From Negadavirga shengliensis (GTDB taxonomy: Bacteria > Bacteroidota > Bacteroidia > Cytophagales > Cyclobacteriaceae), in contig NZ_JBHSJJ010000012.1 of the NCBI RefSeq assembly GCF_042652345.1, forward strand, positions 62,001 to 126,000: DNA of 64,000 bases, given 5' to 3'. How positions within the stretch are numbered: the stretch's first letter is position 1; the number at the start of each line of letters is the position of its first letter. A program made the position numbers and the translations under genes. The notes under the pieces were generated by a model. It was given only the letters and a program-made list of their open reading frames with translations. It was not told the DNA's origin and searched no databases. Below, piece after piece: positions 53,885 to 63,518 of the stretch.

Positions 53885-56278
53885 CTATTCCTTTAGCTGG
53901 ATCAACGTGACTCCCGCTCCTCCCCTTTCCACATGTTCATCCTCAAAATGGGCAATCACCGGCATATGGCGGAGCAGGTTTCTCGTCAGGTCCCTGAGAA
54001 TGCCATCCCCTTTACCATGGATCACTTTCAGATCTTTCATACCCAGCATATAGCCTTCATCAACAAAATTCTGTAACAGGGGCAGGACCTCTTCGCCTCT
54101 TTTTCCTCTGATATCCAGATTAGGCGAAAAATCCAACATCTTCGAAGTGGTATCATAGCTGCTTCTTTTAGACAGCGCTTTCTTTTCCTTTTTCAAGGAG
54201 GCATTGGAAATCTTCTCCAGACGATTTAGTTTTACATTGGATTTCAGCTCCCCGATCATGATCTCGACAGACTGACCCTTTATGCCAATGACTTCTGCCA
54301 ATGCCCCGTTGTCTTTGACCCTTACCTGATCTCCCGGTTTGATTTCTCCTTTGACTACCCTGATTTCCTTCGGTTCTTCGGGCAAACTTTTATCCGGCAA
54401 AAGCTGTGATTTATGCAGATCAAGGTCTTTTCGAAGGGATCTGGTAATCTCTTTTTCAGCTTTGTGTTCTTTAATGGATTTGATGGTGCTTTCTATTTTC
54501 TTATTGGCTTCGTCGAGAAGCGCCTTGGCTTGTAATTTGGCTTCATTCAGGATCTTTTTCTGACTTTTTTCCATGGTTTCCTTAAGGGCATTATATTCCT
54601 TAAGTCTTGTTTCCAAAAGCTTTTCTTTTTTCTCAGTCTCTGACAATAGCTGCTCGTACTTGTTCTTTTCACTCTCCACCTTCAAGAGCAGTTTGTCGTA
54701 TTTTACCCTCGTCTCGCCGACCTGGGCCTTAGCGTGGGTAATAATGTCCTTGGGTATGCCGATTTTGCCTGCTATCTCAAAGGCAAATGAACTCCCCGGC
54801 TTTCCTATTTCCAGTTCATACAACGGCTCAAGAAGATCCACATCGTACCGCATGGCACCGTTTACCAAGCCGTGGCTTTTCGAAGCCAACTGCTTCAGGT
54901 TACCATAATGGGTTGTGATGATCCCGTACGCCCCTGATTTGTTCAAAGCGATCAGGATGGCCTCGGCTATTGCCCCTCCAAACTGGGGTTCCGTGCCTGT
55001 CCCAAATTCATCAATGAAAAAAATTGTCTTTTTATTGGCAAACAGGGTAAAATGCTTCATGTTCAGCAAATGTGAACTGTAGGTACTCAAATCATTTTCA
55101 ATGTTTTGTTCATCACCGATATCAATAAAAAACTGGTCAAAGACACAGCATTTGGAACCGGGGTCCATAGGCACCAACAAGCCACACTGAAACATATATT
55201 GGATCAAAGCCACCGTTTTCAGGGTAACGGATTTGCCTCCTGCATTGGGACCGGAAATCACCAACAACCGTCTGTTATGATCCAGGTGGATGTTTACCGG
55301 AACGATTTTCTTTTGCTGCTGCACCAAAGCCATCTCCAAAAGCGGGTGCCTTGCCTTCATCCACTCCATTGTCCGGGTTCTTTCAATAATCGGCAGGCAG
55401 CCTTCCGTTTTCAGCGCAAACCTGGCCTTGGCCCGGATAAAGTCTATCATCCCCAAAAAATGGAAAGCCTTTCGGAGATCGGGAATATACCCACGCAAAG
55501 TGTCCGTCAGTTTGGTGAGAATCTTTTGGACCTCCCTCCTTTCCATGTATTCCAAGTCCTTGATTTCGTTGTTGATGTCAAGCACTTCAGCGGGCTCCAG
55601 GTAAATGGTCTGGCCGGTGGCCGACTCGTCGTGGATAAATCCTTTTATTCTTCTTTTATACTCTGCCAAAACAGGAATGACCATCCTCCCTCCCCTGATC
55701 GTTATGGACGCATCTTCCGGTGTAAACCCCTGTGCTTTGGCTGCCCTGTATATGCTGTCCAATACCTTCCTCAGCCGGTTCCCCTCAAACACCAGTTGGG
55801 TGCGGATAAGATTTAGTTCCAGGGTGGCATTGTTTTTTATTTTTCCTTTTTCATCCAACACCTTCTCGATATCCCTTACCAGGCTAAGGTCCTCCGAAAC
55901 CATCCCCAACAGTTGGAATAGTTGAGGGTATTCCTCATGGTGCTTGTTAAGGAAAAACACACAGCCAGCCAATGTTTTTAACCCGAGCCTGACTTCGTGA
56001 AACTCTTCCTCATATAAGTAGGTCCCCTCTATTTTGGCTTTCTCCAAATAGGGATAAATATTGATAAAATGAGTAGAAGGGAAAGATTCCCCGGAAATAA
56101 GGATCTGCCGGAACTCCTCGGTTTGTTCCAGCAGTTTGGTCAGGAGGCGCGTGTCCTTGGAAAATGTTACTTTGTCCACAAAATCAGCTCCCAGAGAGCT
56201 GCTACACTCCTCTTTGATCAAGGATTTTATCTTATCAAAGTTTATTTTTTCCTCTAAATTGTGGGGGTATAACCTCAT
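53885..56278 (-). CDS. mutS2: Endonuclease MutS2
   Basis: A 797-residue MutS2. After a helical core (about 1-280) comes the ATPase domain with Walker A ISGPNAGGKSVTLKT (about 335-349) and FIDEFGTGTEP, then a long coiled coil (about 520-640, KVESEKNKYEQLLSETEKKE), and a C-terminal Smr nuclease domain with LDIRGKRGEE and LKVIHGKGDGILR. MutS2 proteins act in ribosome rescue or suppress recombination rather than mismatch repair. Its ATG follows directly after the DUF4296 stop. Confidence 0.95.
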   Translation of the reverse strand: MRLYPHNLEEKINFDKIKSLIKEECSSSLGADFVDKVTFSKDTRLLTKLLEQTEEFRQILISGESFPSTHFINIYPYLEKAKIEGTYLYEEEFHEVRLGLKTLAGCVFFLNKHHEEYPQLFQLLGMVSEDLSLVRDIEKVLDEKGKIKNNATLELNLIRTQLVFEGNRLRKVLDSIYRAAKAQGFTPEDASITIRGGRMVIPVLAEYKRRIKGFIHDESATGQTIYLEPAEVLDINNEIKDLEYMERREVQKILTKLTDTLRGYIPDLRKAFHFLGMIDFIRAKARFALKTEGCLPIIERTRTMEWMKARHPLLEMALVQQQKKIVPVNIHLDHNRRLLVISGPNAGGKSVTLKTVALIQYMFQCGLLVPMDPGSKCCVFDQFFIDIGDEQNIENDLSTYSSHLLNMKHFTLFANKKTIFFIDEFGTGTEPQFGGAIAEAILIALNKSGAYGIITTHYGNLKQLASKSHGLVNGAMRYDVDLLEPLYELEIGKPGSSFAFEIAGKIGIPKDIITHAKAQVGETRVKYDKLLLKVESEKNKYEQLLSETEKKEKLLETRLKEYNALKETMEKSQKKILNEAKLQAKALLDEANKKIESTIKSIKEHKAEKEITRSLRKDLDLHKSQLLPDKSLPEEPKEIRVVKGEIKPGDQVRVKDNGALAEVIGIKGQSVEIMIGELKSNVKLNRLEKISNASLKKEKKALSKRSSYDTTSKMLDFSPNLDIRGKRGEEVLPLLQNFVDEGYMLGMKDLKVIHGKGDGILRDLTRNLLRHMPVIAHFEDEHVERGGAGVTLIQLKE

Positions 56279-56617
56279 TTATTGTTGGGCTCTTTTTTCT
56301 CTAACAGCAAGTGAATCGATCGTTCTTTCATAGAATGCTTCCATTTTTGCCGCATCCCTTAAATAGTACTTCAAACTTGCAATGTACGTGCTGTCGGTAA
56401 TTTCATATTTTTCAAAAATCTCCTTTTCCAACACGGGATACAGTTTTTTGGAGGAGTCATAGGGAATGGACAAGGACTGCACAAAACCTTCGGCCATATG
56501 GATGTCCACCAGGATGGAGACCATTTCGTCTTCCGTAAGGATCCCCTCCGGGGGCCTGTTACGGCCACAGGACAGGGCCAAAAGAAGACAGGAAAATAGG
56601 ATCAAGTATTTTTTCAC
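56279..56617 (-). CDS. DUF4296 lipoprotein
   Basis: A 112-residue lipoprotein (lipobox LLALSC, Cys at residue 17) of the Bacteroidetes DUF4296 family: PPEGILTEDEMVSILVDIHM and a helical remainder ending in SLAVREKRAQQ. No known function. Its stop abuts the mutS2 start (no gap), so the two are co-transcribed, although their products act in different compartments. Confidence 0.88.
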   Translation of the reverse strand: MKKYLILFSCLLLALSCGRNRPPEGILTEDEMVSILVDIHMAEGFVQSLSIPYDSSKKLYPVLEKEIFEKYEITDSTYIASLKYYLRDAAKMEAFYERTIDSLAVREKRAQQ

Positions 56618-56725
56618 AATTCAAAATTACCTATTTCGATGGAATTTTGACAATAAGTAAGGGGCAAGTCGTTTTATTATTCGACGGAGACTGCTAAATT
56701 TAAGCCTCTGTTCTGTTTTGAGAAA

Positions 56726-57604
56726 ATGAACCAACTGATAAAAAAGCTTAGAAAGTACGAAATCATGCTCCGTAAAGTGGCCAACAACCACCTTCAGGGG
56801 GATTATCAGTCCATTTTTAAAGGTGCGGGCCTGGAATTTGACGATCTGAGACCTTATCAATACGGCGATGACATCCGGACCATCGAATGGAAAGTATCTG
56901 CGAAGGGACATGGTACTTTTGTGAAAACTTTCAAAGAAGACAAAGATCAGTCGGTGTATTTTCTTTTGGACATCAGCGCATCCCAGGATATCGGCAACAA
57001 AGAGCGCAAAAAAATCGATGTGGGGAAGGAGATCGCGGGGGTTTTGGCTTTGGCTGCCACCTATGAAGGGAGTCAGGTGGGGCTTATCAGTTATTCAAAC
57101 GAAAAGGAAAAGATCATTCTTCCGGGAAAAGGGATCAGACAGGCGGTAAAAATCATAAAGGGCATATTTAACCATACCAATAAATCTCTTAAAACCGATC
57201 TGAAAGGGATGTTTACTTTCTGTCTGAACCTCATCAAAAAAAGGAGCATTGTAATTGTCATATCGGATTTTATTGATGAAGAGTATGAAAAACCTTTCAA
57301 GGCCTTGGCCGACAAACACGACTTGGTGGCGATTCAGATCACCGACCCTATTGAATCCGCACTTCCCTCATTGGGTATAGTCCCTATATATGACAAAGAA
57401 GAAGGGAAAATAACCTGGGTCAATACGGCTTTTGGAGGCTTTTCCCGAAAAATTTCCTCTACTTTTAACCTGGAAAGAAACAACTTAGCGAATTTATGCA
57501 AAAAAAATCAGATCAACTATCTACAGATCGATACCAGACAGGACATCGTTTTACCTTTAATGGAATTATTCAAAACCAGAAATAAAACCATGAAGCGTGG
57601 ATAA
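56726..57604 (+). CDS. DUF58 protein (Bat operon)
   Basis: A 292-residue DUF58 protein with a von Willebrand-like fold: GAGLEFDDLRPYQYGDDIRT, then VYFLLDISASQDIG as the metal-site-like segment, and IVIVISDFIDEEYEKP. DUF58 proteins are encoded with MoxR ATPases and Bat proteins and are thought to act as MoxR-linked chaperone adaptors. Here it opens an operon with a BatD-like and a VWA gene but no MoxR gene lies upstream: the neighbour there is the divergent DUF4296 gene. Confidence 0.9.
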   Translation: MNQLIKKLRKYEIMLRKVANNHLQGDYQSIFKGAGLEFDDLRPYQYGDDIRTIEWKVSAKGHGTFVKTFKEDKDQSVYFLLDISASQDIGNKERKKIDVGKEIAGVLALAATYEGSQVGLISYSNEKEKIILPGKGIRQAVKIIKGIFNHTNKSLKTDLKGMFTFCLNLIKKRSIVIVISDFIDEEYEKPFKALADKHDLVAIQITDPIESALPSLGIVPIYDKEEGKITWVNTAFGGFSRKISSTFNLERNNLANLCKKNQINYLQIDTRQDIVLPLMELFKTRNKTMKRG

Positions 57605-58496
57605 TATCAGGATTTTGTTGGTCATATTTTTAAGCACTTTACTTTATCTGAATGGTTTTCCACAGGAGATAGAAGTCCAAGGGTACTTTCGGCAGGATTC
57701 CGCCATGCTTGGCGAGCGCGTCACTTATGTATTGAAAGCAAAATATCCCAGTTCGCTGCCCGTACTTTTCCCGGATTCCACTTATAATTTTGGAACGATG
57801 GAATTTTTGGGAAAAGAGTCTTATCCTTCCTTTACGGAAGAAGGGATCACCCAAGACAGTGCCGTCTACTATTTGTCCAATTTCTCACTGGACCCTGTCA
57901 GGAAATTCAGGCTGCCCGTATATGAAATTTTACGGTATGACAGCATCAGCCACTACCCGGAAGAGGCAGAACTTATCCTGAAACTGACCATTGACGAAAT
58001 ACCCGATGTGCTGACTTTCCAGGAAACCAACAGTTATCAGAAAATAAATCAGCCCTTTAACTATCCATATTTGATTGTGGCGCTGGTTGCCTTCCTGATA
58101 GTGGCTTTAACGCTGGTATACTTCTTTGGAAAAACAATCACAAACAAATGGAAGGCCTATTGGGAAAGAAGACGCTGGAGAAGGTTTGTGGAAAGGTGGG
58201 ATTTGGCCAAAAAAAACCTGGTGAAACAGCCTACCGTGGATGGGGCAGACGAACTACTTGGGTTGTGGAAGGGTTATCTTGAAAAACTCACTGGGAGACC
58301 ATACAAAGAATGGACGGCCACGGAGATTTCAAAGCACTTGCATAACCAGGACATTTTGAATGACTTCAGAAAAATAGAATTAATTATTTATGCCAACAGG
58401 ATAACCGAAGACGTCCATGTTGCCTGTGAAAACCTGTTGCAGGTGTCCAACAGCTTGTTAGAAGAAAAACTAAAAAATATCCATGACCATGAATGA
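57597..58496 (+). CDS. BatD-like membrane protein
   Basis: A 299-residue protein with an N-terminal signal (residues 5-22), an extracytoplasmic beta domain (about 24-150, IEVQGYFRQDSAMLGERVTY), one membrane helix (about 160-180, LIVALVAFLIVALTLVYFF) and a cytoplasmic region with RRRWRRF. This is the middle gene type of short Bat operons. It uses a GTG start that overlaps the DUF58 stop by 8 bp, and overlaps the VWA gene by 14 bp. Confidence 0.8.
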   Translation: MDNIRILLVIFLSTLLYLNGFPQEIEVQGYFRQDSAMLGERVTYVLKAKYPSSLPVLFPDSTYNFGTMEFLGKESYPSFTEEGITQDSAVYYLSNFSLDPVRKFRLPVYEILRYDSISHYPEEAELILKLTIDEIPDVLTFQETNSYQKINQPFNYPYLIVALVAFLIVALTLVYFFGKTITNKWKAYWERRRWRRFVERWDLAKKNLVKQPTVDGADELLGLWKGYLEKLTGRPYKEWTATEISKHLHNQDILNDFRKIELIIYANRITEDVHVACENLLQVSNSLLEEKLKNIHDHE

Positions 58497-59529
58497 AATC
58501 TCTTCCTATATTTCATGGAGTTGGTTTACGCCGGATACATTCCGGTCTTATGAATGGGAAAACCTCTGGATTCTCCATCTCCTGTGGCTTGTTCCCCTTA
58601 TCCTTTTGATAAGGAAATTTATCAAAATATTAAAAAAGCCTGCCCTTGAACTTTCCATCCCCAGAATGGTTCCCAGAAAAAACCCCTGGACGTATCTAAG
58701 ACTTATCCCTACGTTCTTTTTCTTATTGGCATTGTGGATGGTCGTTGTCGCCTTGGCCAGACCACAAAGGACCAATGAAAAAGTGGAACAATTCACGGAA
58801 GGCATAGACATCATGCTGGTTTTGGATATTTCCGAATCCATGGATTTACAGGACTTCACACCCAACAGATTGGAGGCCGCCAAAGAAACTGCCATTGATT
58901 TCATCAATGGGCGCCAAGGAGACCGGATAGGAATCATCATCTTTTCCGGTGAGGCATATTCCCTTGCGCCGCTTACAACGGATTATGAACTCCTGACCGA
59001 TCTGATCCAGGACATCTCCTTTAACATGATGGACGCAAAAGGAACCGCTATTGGCAGCGCTGTGTCTACGGCTACCAACAGGATGAGAGAATCAGAATCC
59101 AAGTCCAAGGTCATGGTGCTCTTAAGCGACGGGGACAACAACGCAGGCAACGTGGATCCTGTTTTTGCCGCGCAACTAGCCGCTGCCATGGAAATAAAAA
59201 TATATACCATCGCCGTGGGCAAAGATGGAATGGTTCCTTATGGGACCGACTTTTTTGGGAGACCTCAAATGATTGAAAGTTATCTGAACGAAACCACTTT
59301 AAGGGATATTGCCAGGATAGCCAATGGCGAATTTTTCCGGGCATCCGATGATTCTACCCTGGAAAATATCTTTGACCGGATTGATGAACTGGAAAAGGCA
59401 GAAATCATCGAATCCCGTTATAAAGAAACGCTGGATTATTATAGAGCCTACTTATTTTGGGGGGTTTTGTTTTTCTTTGCCTGGATGGGACTCAAAAGCA
59501 CATTTATCAACAATTTTCTGTTGGACTGA
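58483..59529 (+). CDS. VWA-domain membrane protein (BatA-like)
   Basis: A 348-residue protein with membrane helices near residues 26-42 and 70-88 and at the C-terminus (about 318-340), around a von Willebrand factor A domain. The MIDAS motif is DIMLVLDISESMD (about 106-118), followed by GDRIGIIIFSGEAYSLAP and VMVLLSDGDNNAGNVDP. BatA proteins of this kind influence stress tolerance or envelope integrity in other Bacteroidetes and spirochaetes. Usually batB, TPR genes and batE follow; here the operon ends. Confidence 0.9.
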   Translation: MTMNEISSYISWSWFTPDTFRSYEWENLWILHLLWLVPLILLIRKFIKILKKPALELSIPRMVPRKNPWTYLRLIPTFFFLLALWMVVVALARPQRTNEKVEQFTEGIDIMLVLDISESMDLQDFTPNRLEAAKETAIDFINGRQGDRIGIIIFSGEAYSLAPLTTDYELLTDLIQDISFNMMDAKGTAIGSAVSTATNRMRESESKSKVMVLLSDGDNNAGNVDPVFAAQLAAAMEIKIYTIAVGKDGMVPYGTDFFGRPQMIESYLNETTLRDIARIANGEFFRASDDSTLENIFDRIDELEKAEIIESRYKETLDYYRAYLFWGVLFFFAWMGLKSTFINNFLLD

Positions 59530-59570
59530 TTCCTTCCTATTTCATATTCAGGGGAAAACCCCCGCTCTTA

Positions 59571-59609
59571 AAAAAAGCAAAAGGAAAAATCAGTCCCTTT
59601 TTGCCTTTT
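59571..59609. terminator. Candidate bidirectional terminator
   Basis: aaaaaagcaaaagg (59571-59584) and the C/T-rich ccctttttgcctttt (59595-59609) form an imperfect hairpin between the convergent BatA-like and Gfo/Idh genes, with A-rich and T-rich flanks that could end transcription from both sides. Confidence 0.4.
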
Positions 59610-59644
59610 GATCATTCAGACCAACCGTCTTTATAATGAAAAGA

Positions 59645-61063
59645 CTATGTCATTTCCCAGCCCTCTCTTACCGGCTCTTTGATGTAAACATCTGCCTCAG
59701 GTAATCCTTTTGCTTTGAGGTTTTCCGCATCCCAGAATATCTTTCTTCCCCCCAATCTCAGGGAGAGTACCCCCAATAGGGTGATTTCTGTCAAATGGGC
59801 TCCGTATTCGAAATTTGCACTGGCCGCCGGCCCTCCTTTGATAGCATCTACCCAGTCCCGAAAATGGCCATTAGATCTGGGAATGGTGGCTTTGGGAGGG
59901 GTTATGGTCTTCGCCAACTGCTCAGGAAATACTTTTGGGGCGCGATTCCCTCCTTCATTGACAATAATGCCCTTTTCCCCGATAAACATCGTACCCCGGC
60001 GTGGCCACTGATAATCAGCAGGCAGGGCTTCATGGAGAGGTGGCCTAAGTCCCCCGGAGTACCAGGTAAGCTTTATGGGCTTACCGGTATTGTTTTCTTT
60101 GAAATGATAATATCCTATTTCACCGTAAGGCGTGATGGCCTCATCACTGAACCCGGCGGGAAAGACTTCTATGGCTTCGGGATGGCCTAATTCAAATGCC
60201 CAGGTGGCTGCGTCCATGTCGTGGCAACCAAAATCTCCCAAGGCCCCACAGCCAAAGTCCCAAAAATCCCTCCAGGTCACCGGAGTATACCATTCATGAT
60301 AAGGCCTATAGACGCTCGGACCCAGCCATAAATCCCAGTCAAAACCTTTTGGTTTCTTGGTTCCTTTCTGCGGTTCACCGGTGATCTCCGGAATCCAACG
60401 GGTAGCCGGTACCCATGAATAGGTTTCCTTTACCTGTCCTATCACACCACCCCTTAGGAATTCCACTGTTTCCCGGATGCCGTCTGTACTGTGTCCGACA
60501 TTGCCCATTTGTGTGGCTAAACCGGTTTCTTCTGTCAATTTCTTGATCATTCGGGCTTCCCAGATATTGTGGGTAAGGGGCTTTTCACAATACACATGCT
60601 TACCGGCCTTCATCGCCATATAGGTGATAAAAGCATGGGTATTATCAGGTGTGGAACAGCAAACGGCGTCCAAGCCGGTTTCCTTTTCAAGCATTTCCCT
60701 AAAATCCCGGTACTCCCGGACTTTATAATTTTCTGATTTTTGACCGTAATGCCCTTCTATCAGTTTTTTTACCGGGCCTCTGCCTGCCAAAGATCGATAA
60801 TAAAATTCAGCCAAATCCCAGTATTCTCCCGGATCTGCGATCGCCGTAAGCTGCACATCGTCCAGCTTCATAAGGTCTTCCGCATTCTGACGGCCTTTCC
60901 CTCCTACACCTATCATGCCTATATTGACCTTATCACTGGGAGCTATGTAATCCTTGCCCCCCAACACAAACCGGGGGACGATGAAAAAACCGGCAGCAGA
61001 TAATGATGAAGTTCTTATAAAATCCCTGCGCGAAACGTCGCTTTTGTTTTTATTTTCAAGCAT
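59645..61063 (-). CDS. Exported Gfo/Idh/MocA family oxidoreductase
   Basis: A 472-residue NAD(P)-dependent oxidoreductase. The N-terminal SRRDFIRTSSLSAAGFF is a twin-arginine signal, so export with bound cofactor is likely. Rossmann motif IGMIGVGGKGRQNAE (about 48-62), then the conserved EKP in YCEKPLTHN and the C-terminal alpha/beta domain (GDFGCHDMDAATWAF with a catalytic His). Bacteroidetes encode many of these in sugar metabolism. The amidohydrolase gene at 61119 precedes it on the same strand by 55 bp, so both may act on one sugar-derived substrate. Confidence 0.9.
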   Translation of the reverse strand: MLENKNKSDVSRRDFIRTSSLSAAGFFIVPRFVLGGKDYIAPSDKVNIGMIGVGGKGRQNAEDLMKLDDVQLTAIADPGEYWDLAEFYYRSLAGRGPVKKLIEGHYGQKSENYKVREYRDFREMLEKETGLDAVCCSTPDNTHAFITYMAMKAGKHVYCEKPLTHNIWEARMIKKLTEETGLATQMGNVGHSTDGIRETVEFLRGGVIGQVKETYSWVPATRWIPEITGEPQKGTKKPKGFDWDLWLGPSVYRPYHEWYTPVTWRDFWDFGCGALGDFGCHDMDAATWAFELGHPEAIEVFPAGFSDEAITPYGEIGYYHFKENNTGKPIKLTWYSGGLRPPLHEALPADYQWPRRGTMFIGEKGIIVNEGGNRAPKVFPEQLAKTITPPKATIPRSNGHFRDWVDAIKGGPAASANFEYGAHLTEITLLGVLSLRLGGRKIFWDAENLKAKGLPEADVYIKEPVREGWEMT

Positions 61064-61118
61064 CTTGAATGAATTATTGAGTTATTATCTTAAATCTTCA
61101 ATATAAGTTTCCGGTAGA

Positions 61119-62057
61119 TCAGATCCTGTAAATACGTTCTGCATTCAGGTAATATAGTTTTCTTTTTTCATCTATGGATAAGTTTTTACATAGTTTTAAG
61201 AATGTGCTGATCCATTTATGGTAGCTCCCCGCCCTTAATACGACCGGCCAATCTCCTCCATAAATTACCCGATTGGTCCCGAAAGAGGTCATCACATGAT
61301 CGAAATAGGGTAAAAGGTCATCCACTCGATCGTTTCGAGGATCAGCCTTGGTGATCATGCCGCTTATTTTACAGGTAACGTTGTCCAGTTCTGAAAAAGC
61401 GCTCATGTACTTTGCCCATTCCGTGAATTGGCCGCCCTTAATGTCAGGATTGCCCACATGATCCAAAACGAACAACAGGTCTGGAAACTTTTTCACAAAA
61501 TCCAACGCGTCCTTCATCAATGGAGCCGATATGTTCAGGTCATAACTCAGTTCCAAACCGGACAACATCTTTACGGCTTTGCAAAAACCACTGTCAGCCA
61601 TCAATTCAGAGGATACACCTTTCCGTATCCCCCTCACTATTTTTCTCTCAGTTAATGTCTCGAGATCCTTTTGGCTTTCTTTTCCCTTCTCCAGAGGGAA
61701 GTAAGCCACCATCCCTTTGATCCGTTTATCCCTCTGCGCCTGCTCAGTTACCCAATCCACTTCCTGTAAATACTGCTCCGGCAAACGGGCGCATTCCACA
61801 AAAACCATTTTTGATACGGGGGTGCCTTTTATTGCACGATGGTAATCAGGAAGGAGAAAATTTCTTTCAAGTGGTGCACCCGCATCTTTAAGCCATGGAT
61901 AATCCATTTTGGACAGATCCCATAAATGTAAATGGGTGTCTGTCACGGGAATCTCCTGATGGCTTTTAAAACGAGAAAGAGAAAGCACCCCCTGGGGCAC
62001 CAAGCCTAGGCCCAATGCCGATAGGGCGCCGGTTTTTAAAAAGGTTCGTTTGTCCAT
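61119..62057 (-). CDS. Exported amidohydrolase (lactonase-like)
   Basis: A 312-residue amidohydrolase-2 family TIM-barrel protein. The N-terminus MDKRTFLKTGALSALGLGLV is a signal peptide of Tat-like form (KRTFLK). The metal site is VTDTHLHLWD (about 38-47), with FVLDHVGNPDI and IYGGDWPVVLRAG further on. It resembles L-fuconolactone and related sugar-lactone hydrolases, but substrate is inferred only. It is upstream of the exported Gfo/Idh oxidoreductase, consistent with a lactone produced or used in one pathway. Confidence 0.88.
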   Translation of the reverse strand: MDKRTFLKTGALSALGLGLVPQGVLSLSRFKSHQEIPVTDTHLHLWDLSKMDYPWLKDAGAPLERNFLLPDYHRAIKGTPVSKMVFVECARLPEQYLQEVDWVTEQAQRDKRIKGMVAYFPLEKGKESQKDLETLTERKIVRGIRKGVSSELMADSGFCKAVKMLSGLELSYDLNISAPLMKDALDFVKKFPDLLFVLDHVGNPDIKGGQFTEWAKYMSAFSELDNVTCKISGMITKADPRNDRVDDLLPYFDHVMTSFGTNRVIYGGDWPVVLRAGSYHKWISTFLKLCKNLSIDEKRKLYYLNAERIYRI

Positions 62058-62124
62058 GTTCTTTTTTTCCCCTTCTGTCTGGATTCTACAACCGCCTGTT
62101 TTCCAATTCAGGATAGGATCCTGT

Positions 62125-63495
62125 CTAGGTTGGGATCAGTGGTGTTTCCAGCTTACTGATAGAAGTCTCAATTTCATACTGACTCAGCTCATGTTGTTTG
62201 ATTTTTCCGGCAAAATAATCATCATATGCCTTCATATCGAAATTACCATGTCCACAAAGGTTAAACAGGATTGTTTTTGAAACCCCCTCCTCCCGGCATT
62301 TTTTGGCTTCCTGGATGGCGGTGGCGATACCATGATTGGCTTCTGGCGCAGGAATGATTCCCTCGGACCGTGCAAACATTACCCCCGCTTCAAAAATCTC
62401 TATATTATCATGGGCCCTGGCTTCGATAAGCCTGTCTTTTAAAAGCTGGCTGACAATCACCCCCGCACCGTGATACCGCAACCCGCCCGCATGGATAGGG
62501 GCCGGAATGAAATCATGTCCCAACGTGTACATCGGCAACAACGGTGTCATTCCGGCTGTATCCCCGAAATCGTACCGGAACACGCCCCTGGTCAATTTGG
62601 GACAGGATGCCGGTTCACTGGCTATGCACCGGATATTTCTTCCCTGTTCCAGATTCAGCCGCAGAAATGGAAACGCGAGCCCGGCAAAGTTGGATCCCCC
62701 GCCAAAAGGCGCGATGACAATATCCGGCATATCGCTGCCTGCTTTTTCAAGTTGCTTTATGGCTTCCAATCCAATAATGGTTTGATGTAGCTTTACGTGG
62801 TTCAGCACGCTACCCAAGGCATATTTTGTATCCTCTCTGCTGACCGCCATTTCCACCGCTTCAGAAATGGCAATTCCTAAAGAACCCGGAGATTCAGGAT
62901 CCATTTCCAGGATTTTTCTCCCGGCTGCTGTTCTCTCCGAAGGAGAAGGGTATACATCCGCCCCCCAGGTATTCATCATGATTTTCCGGTAAGGTTTATC
63001 ATTAAAGGAAAGTCTCACCATATACACCTCACAGGCAATCCCAAAATGCTGACAGGCGAAGCTTAGGGCACTGCCCCATTGACCTGCCCCTGTCTCTGTT
63101 GTAATTCTTTTGATCCCCTCCTGTTTATTATAATATGCCTGTGGAATGGCGGTATTAGGTTTGTGGGAACCTGAGGGACTGCTTCCTTCATATTTGTAAT
63201 AGATTTTTGCAGGTGTGTCCAGAACCTTTTCCAAACCATATGCCCTGTACAAAGGAGTGGGGCGCCATATAGTATACATATGCCTTACCTCATCAGGGAT
63301 GCTTACCCATTTGTCTGTGGTCACCTCCTGTTTGATCAATGCCTCCGGAAACAGCGGGGCCAATGAGTCGGGACCTATTGGCTCGAGCGTGGCCGGATGA
63401 AGGGGAGGTAAGGGCTTGTTGGGCATGTCTGCGATGATGTTGTACCAACTTTCCGGAATTTCACTTTCTTCGAGGTTAATTTTTCTGATTTTCAT
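62125..63495 (-). CDS. Tryptophan synthase beta chain, TrpB2 type
   Basis: A 456-residue PLP enzyme of the TrpB2 branch, about 60 residues longer than common TrpB. The PLP-Lys region is SSPSGSHKPNTAIPQAYYNK (Lys in SHKPN), followed by TTETGAGQWGSALSFACQHFG and the phosphate-binding APFGGGSNFAG. TrpB2 makes tryptophan from indole and serine without the usual TrpA partner. No trp operon genes are near, so it acts as a stand-alone enzyme, probably salvaging indole. Confidence 0.92.
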   Translation of the reverse strand: MKIRKINLEESEIPESWYNIIADMPNKPLPPLHPATLEPIGPDSLAPLFPEALIKQEVTTDKWVSIPDEVRHMYTIWRPTPLYRAYGLEKVLDTPAKIYYKYEGSSPSGSHKPNTAIPQAYYNKQEGIKRITTETGAGQWGSALSFACQHFGIACEVYMVRLSFNDKPYRKIMMNTWGADVYPSPSERTAAGRKILEMDPESPGSLGIAISEAVEMAVSREDTKYALGSVLNHVKLHQTIIGLEAIKQLEKAGSDMPDIVIAPFGGGSNFAGLAFPFLRLNLEQGRNIRCIASEPASCPKLTRGVFRYDFGDTAGMTPLLPMYTLGHDFIPAPIHAGGLRYHGAGVIVSQLLKDRLIEARAHDNIEIFEAGVMFARSEGIIPAPEANHGIATAIQEAKKCREEGVSKTILFNLCGHGNFDMKAYDDYFAGKIKQHELSQYEIETSISKLETPLIPT

Positions 63496-63518
63496 TGAAA
63501 AAAAACGAGGGTTAATGT

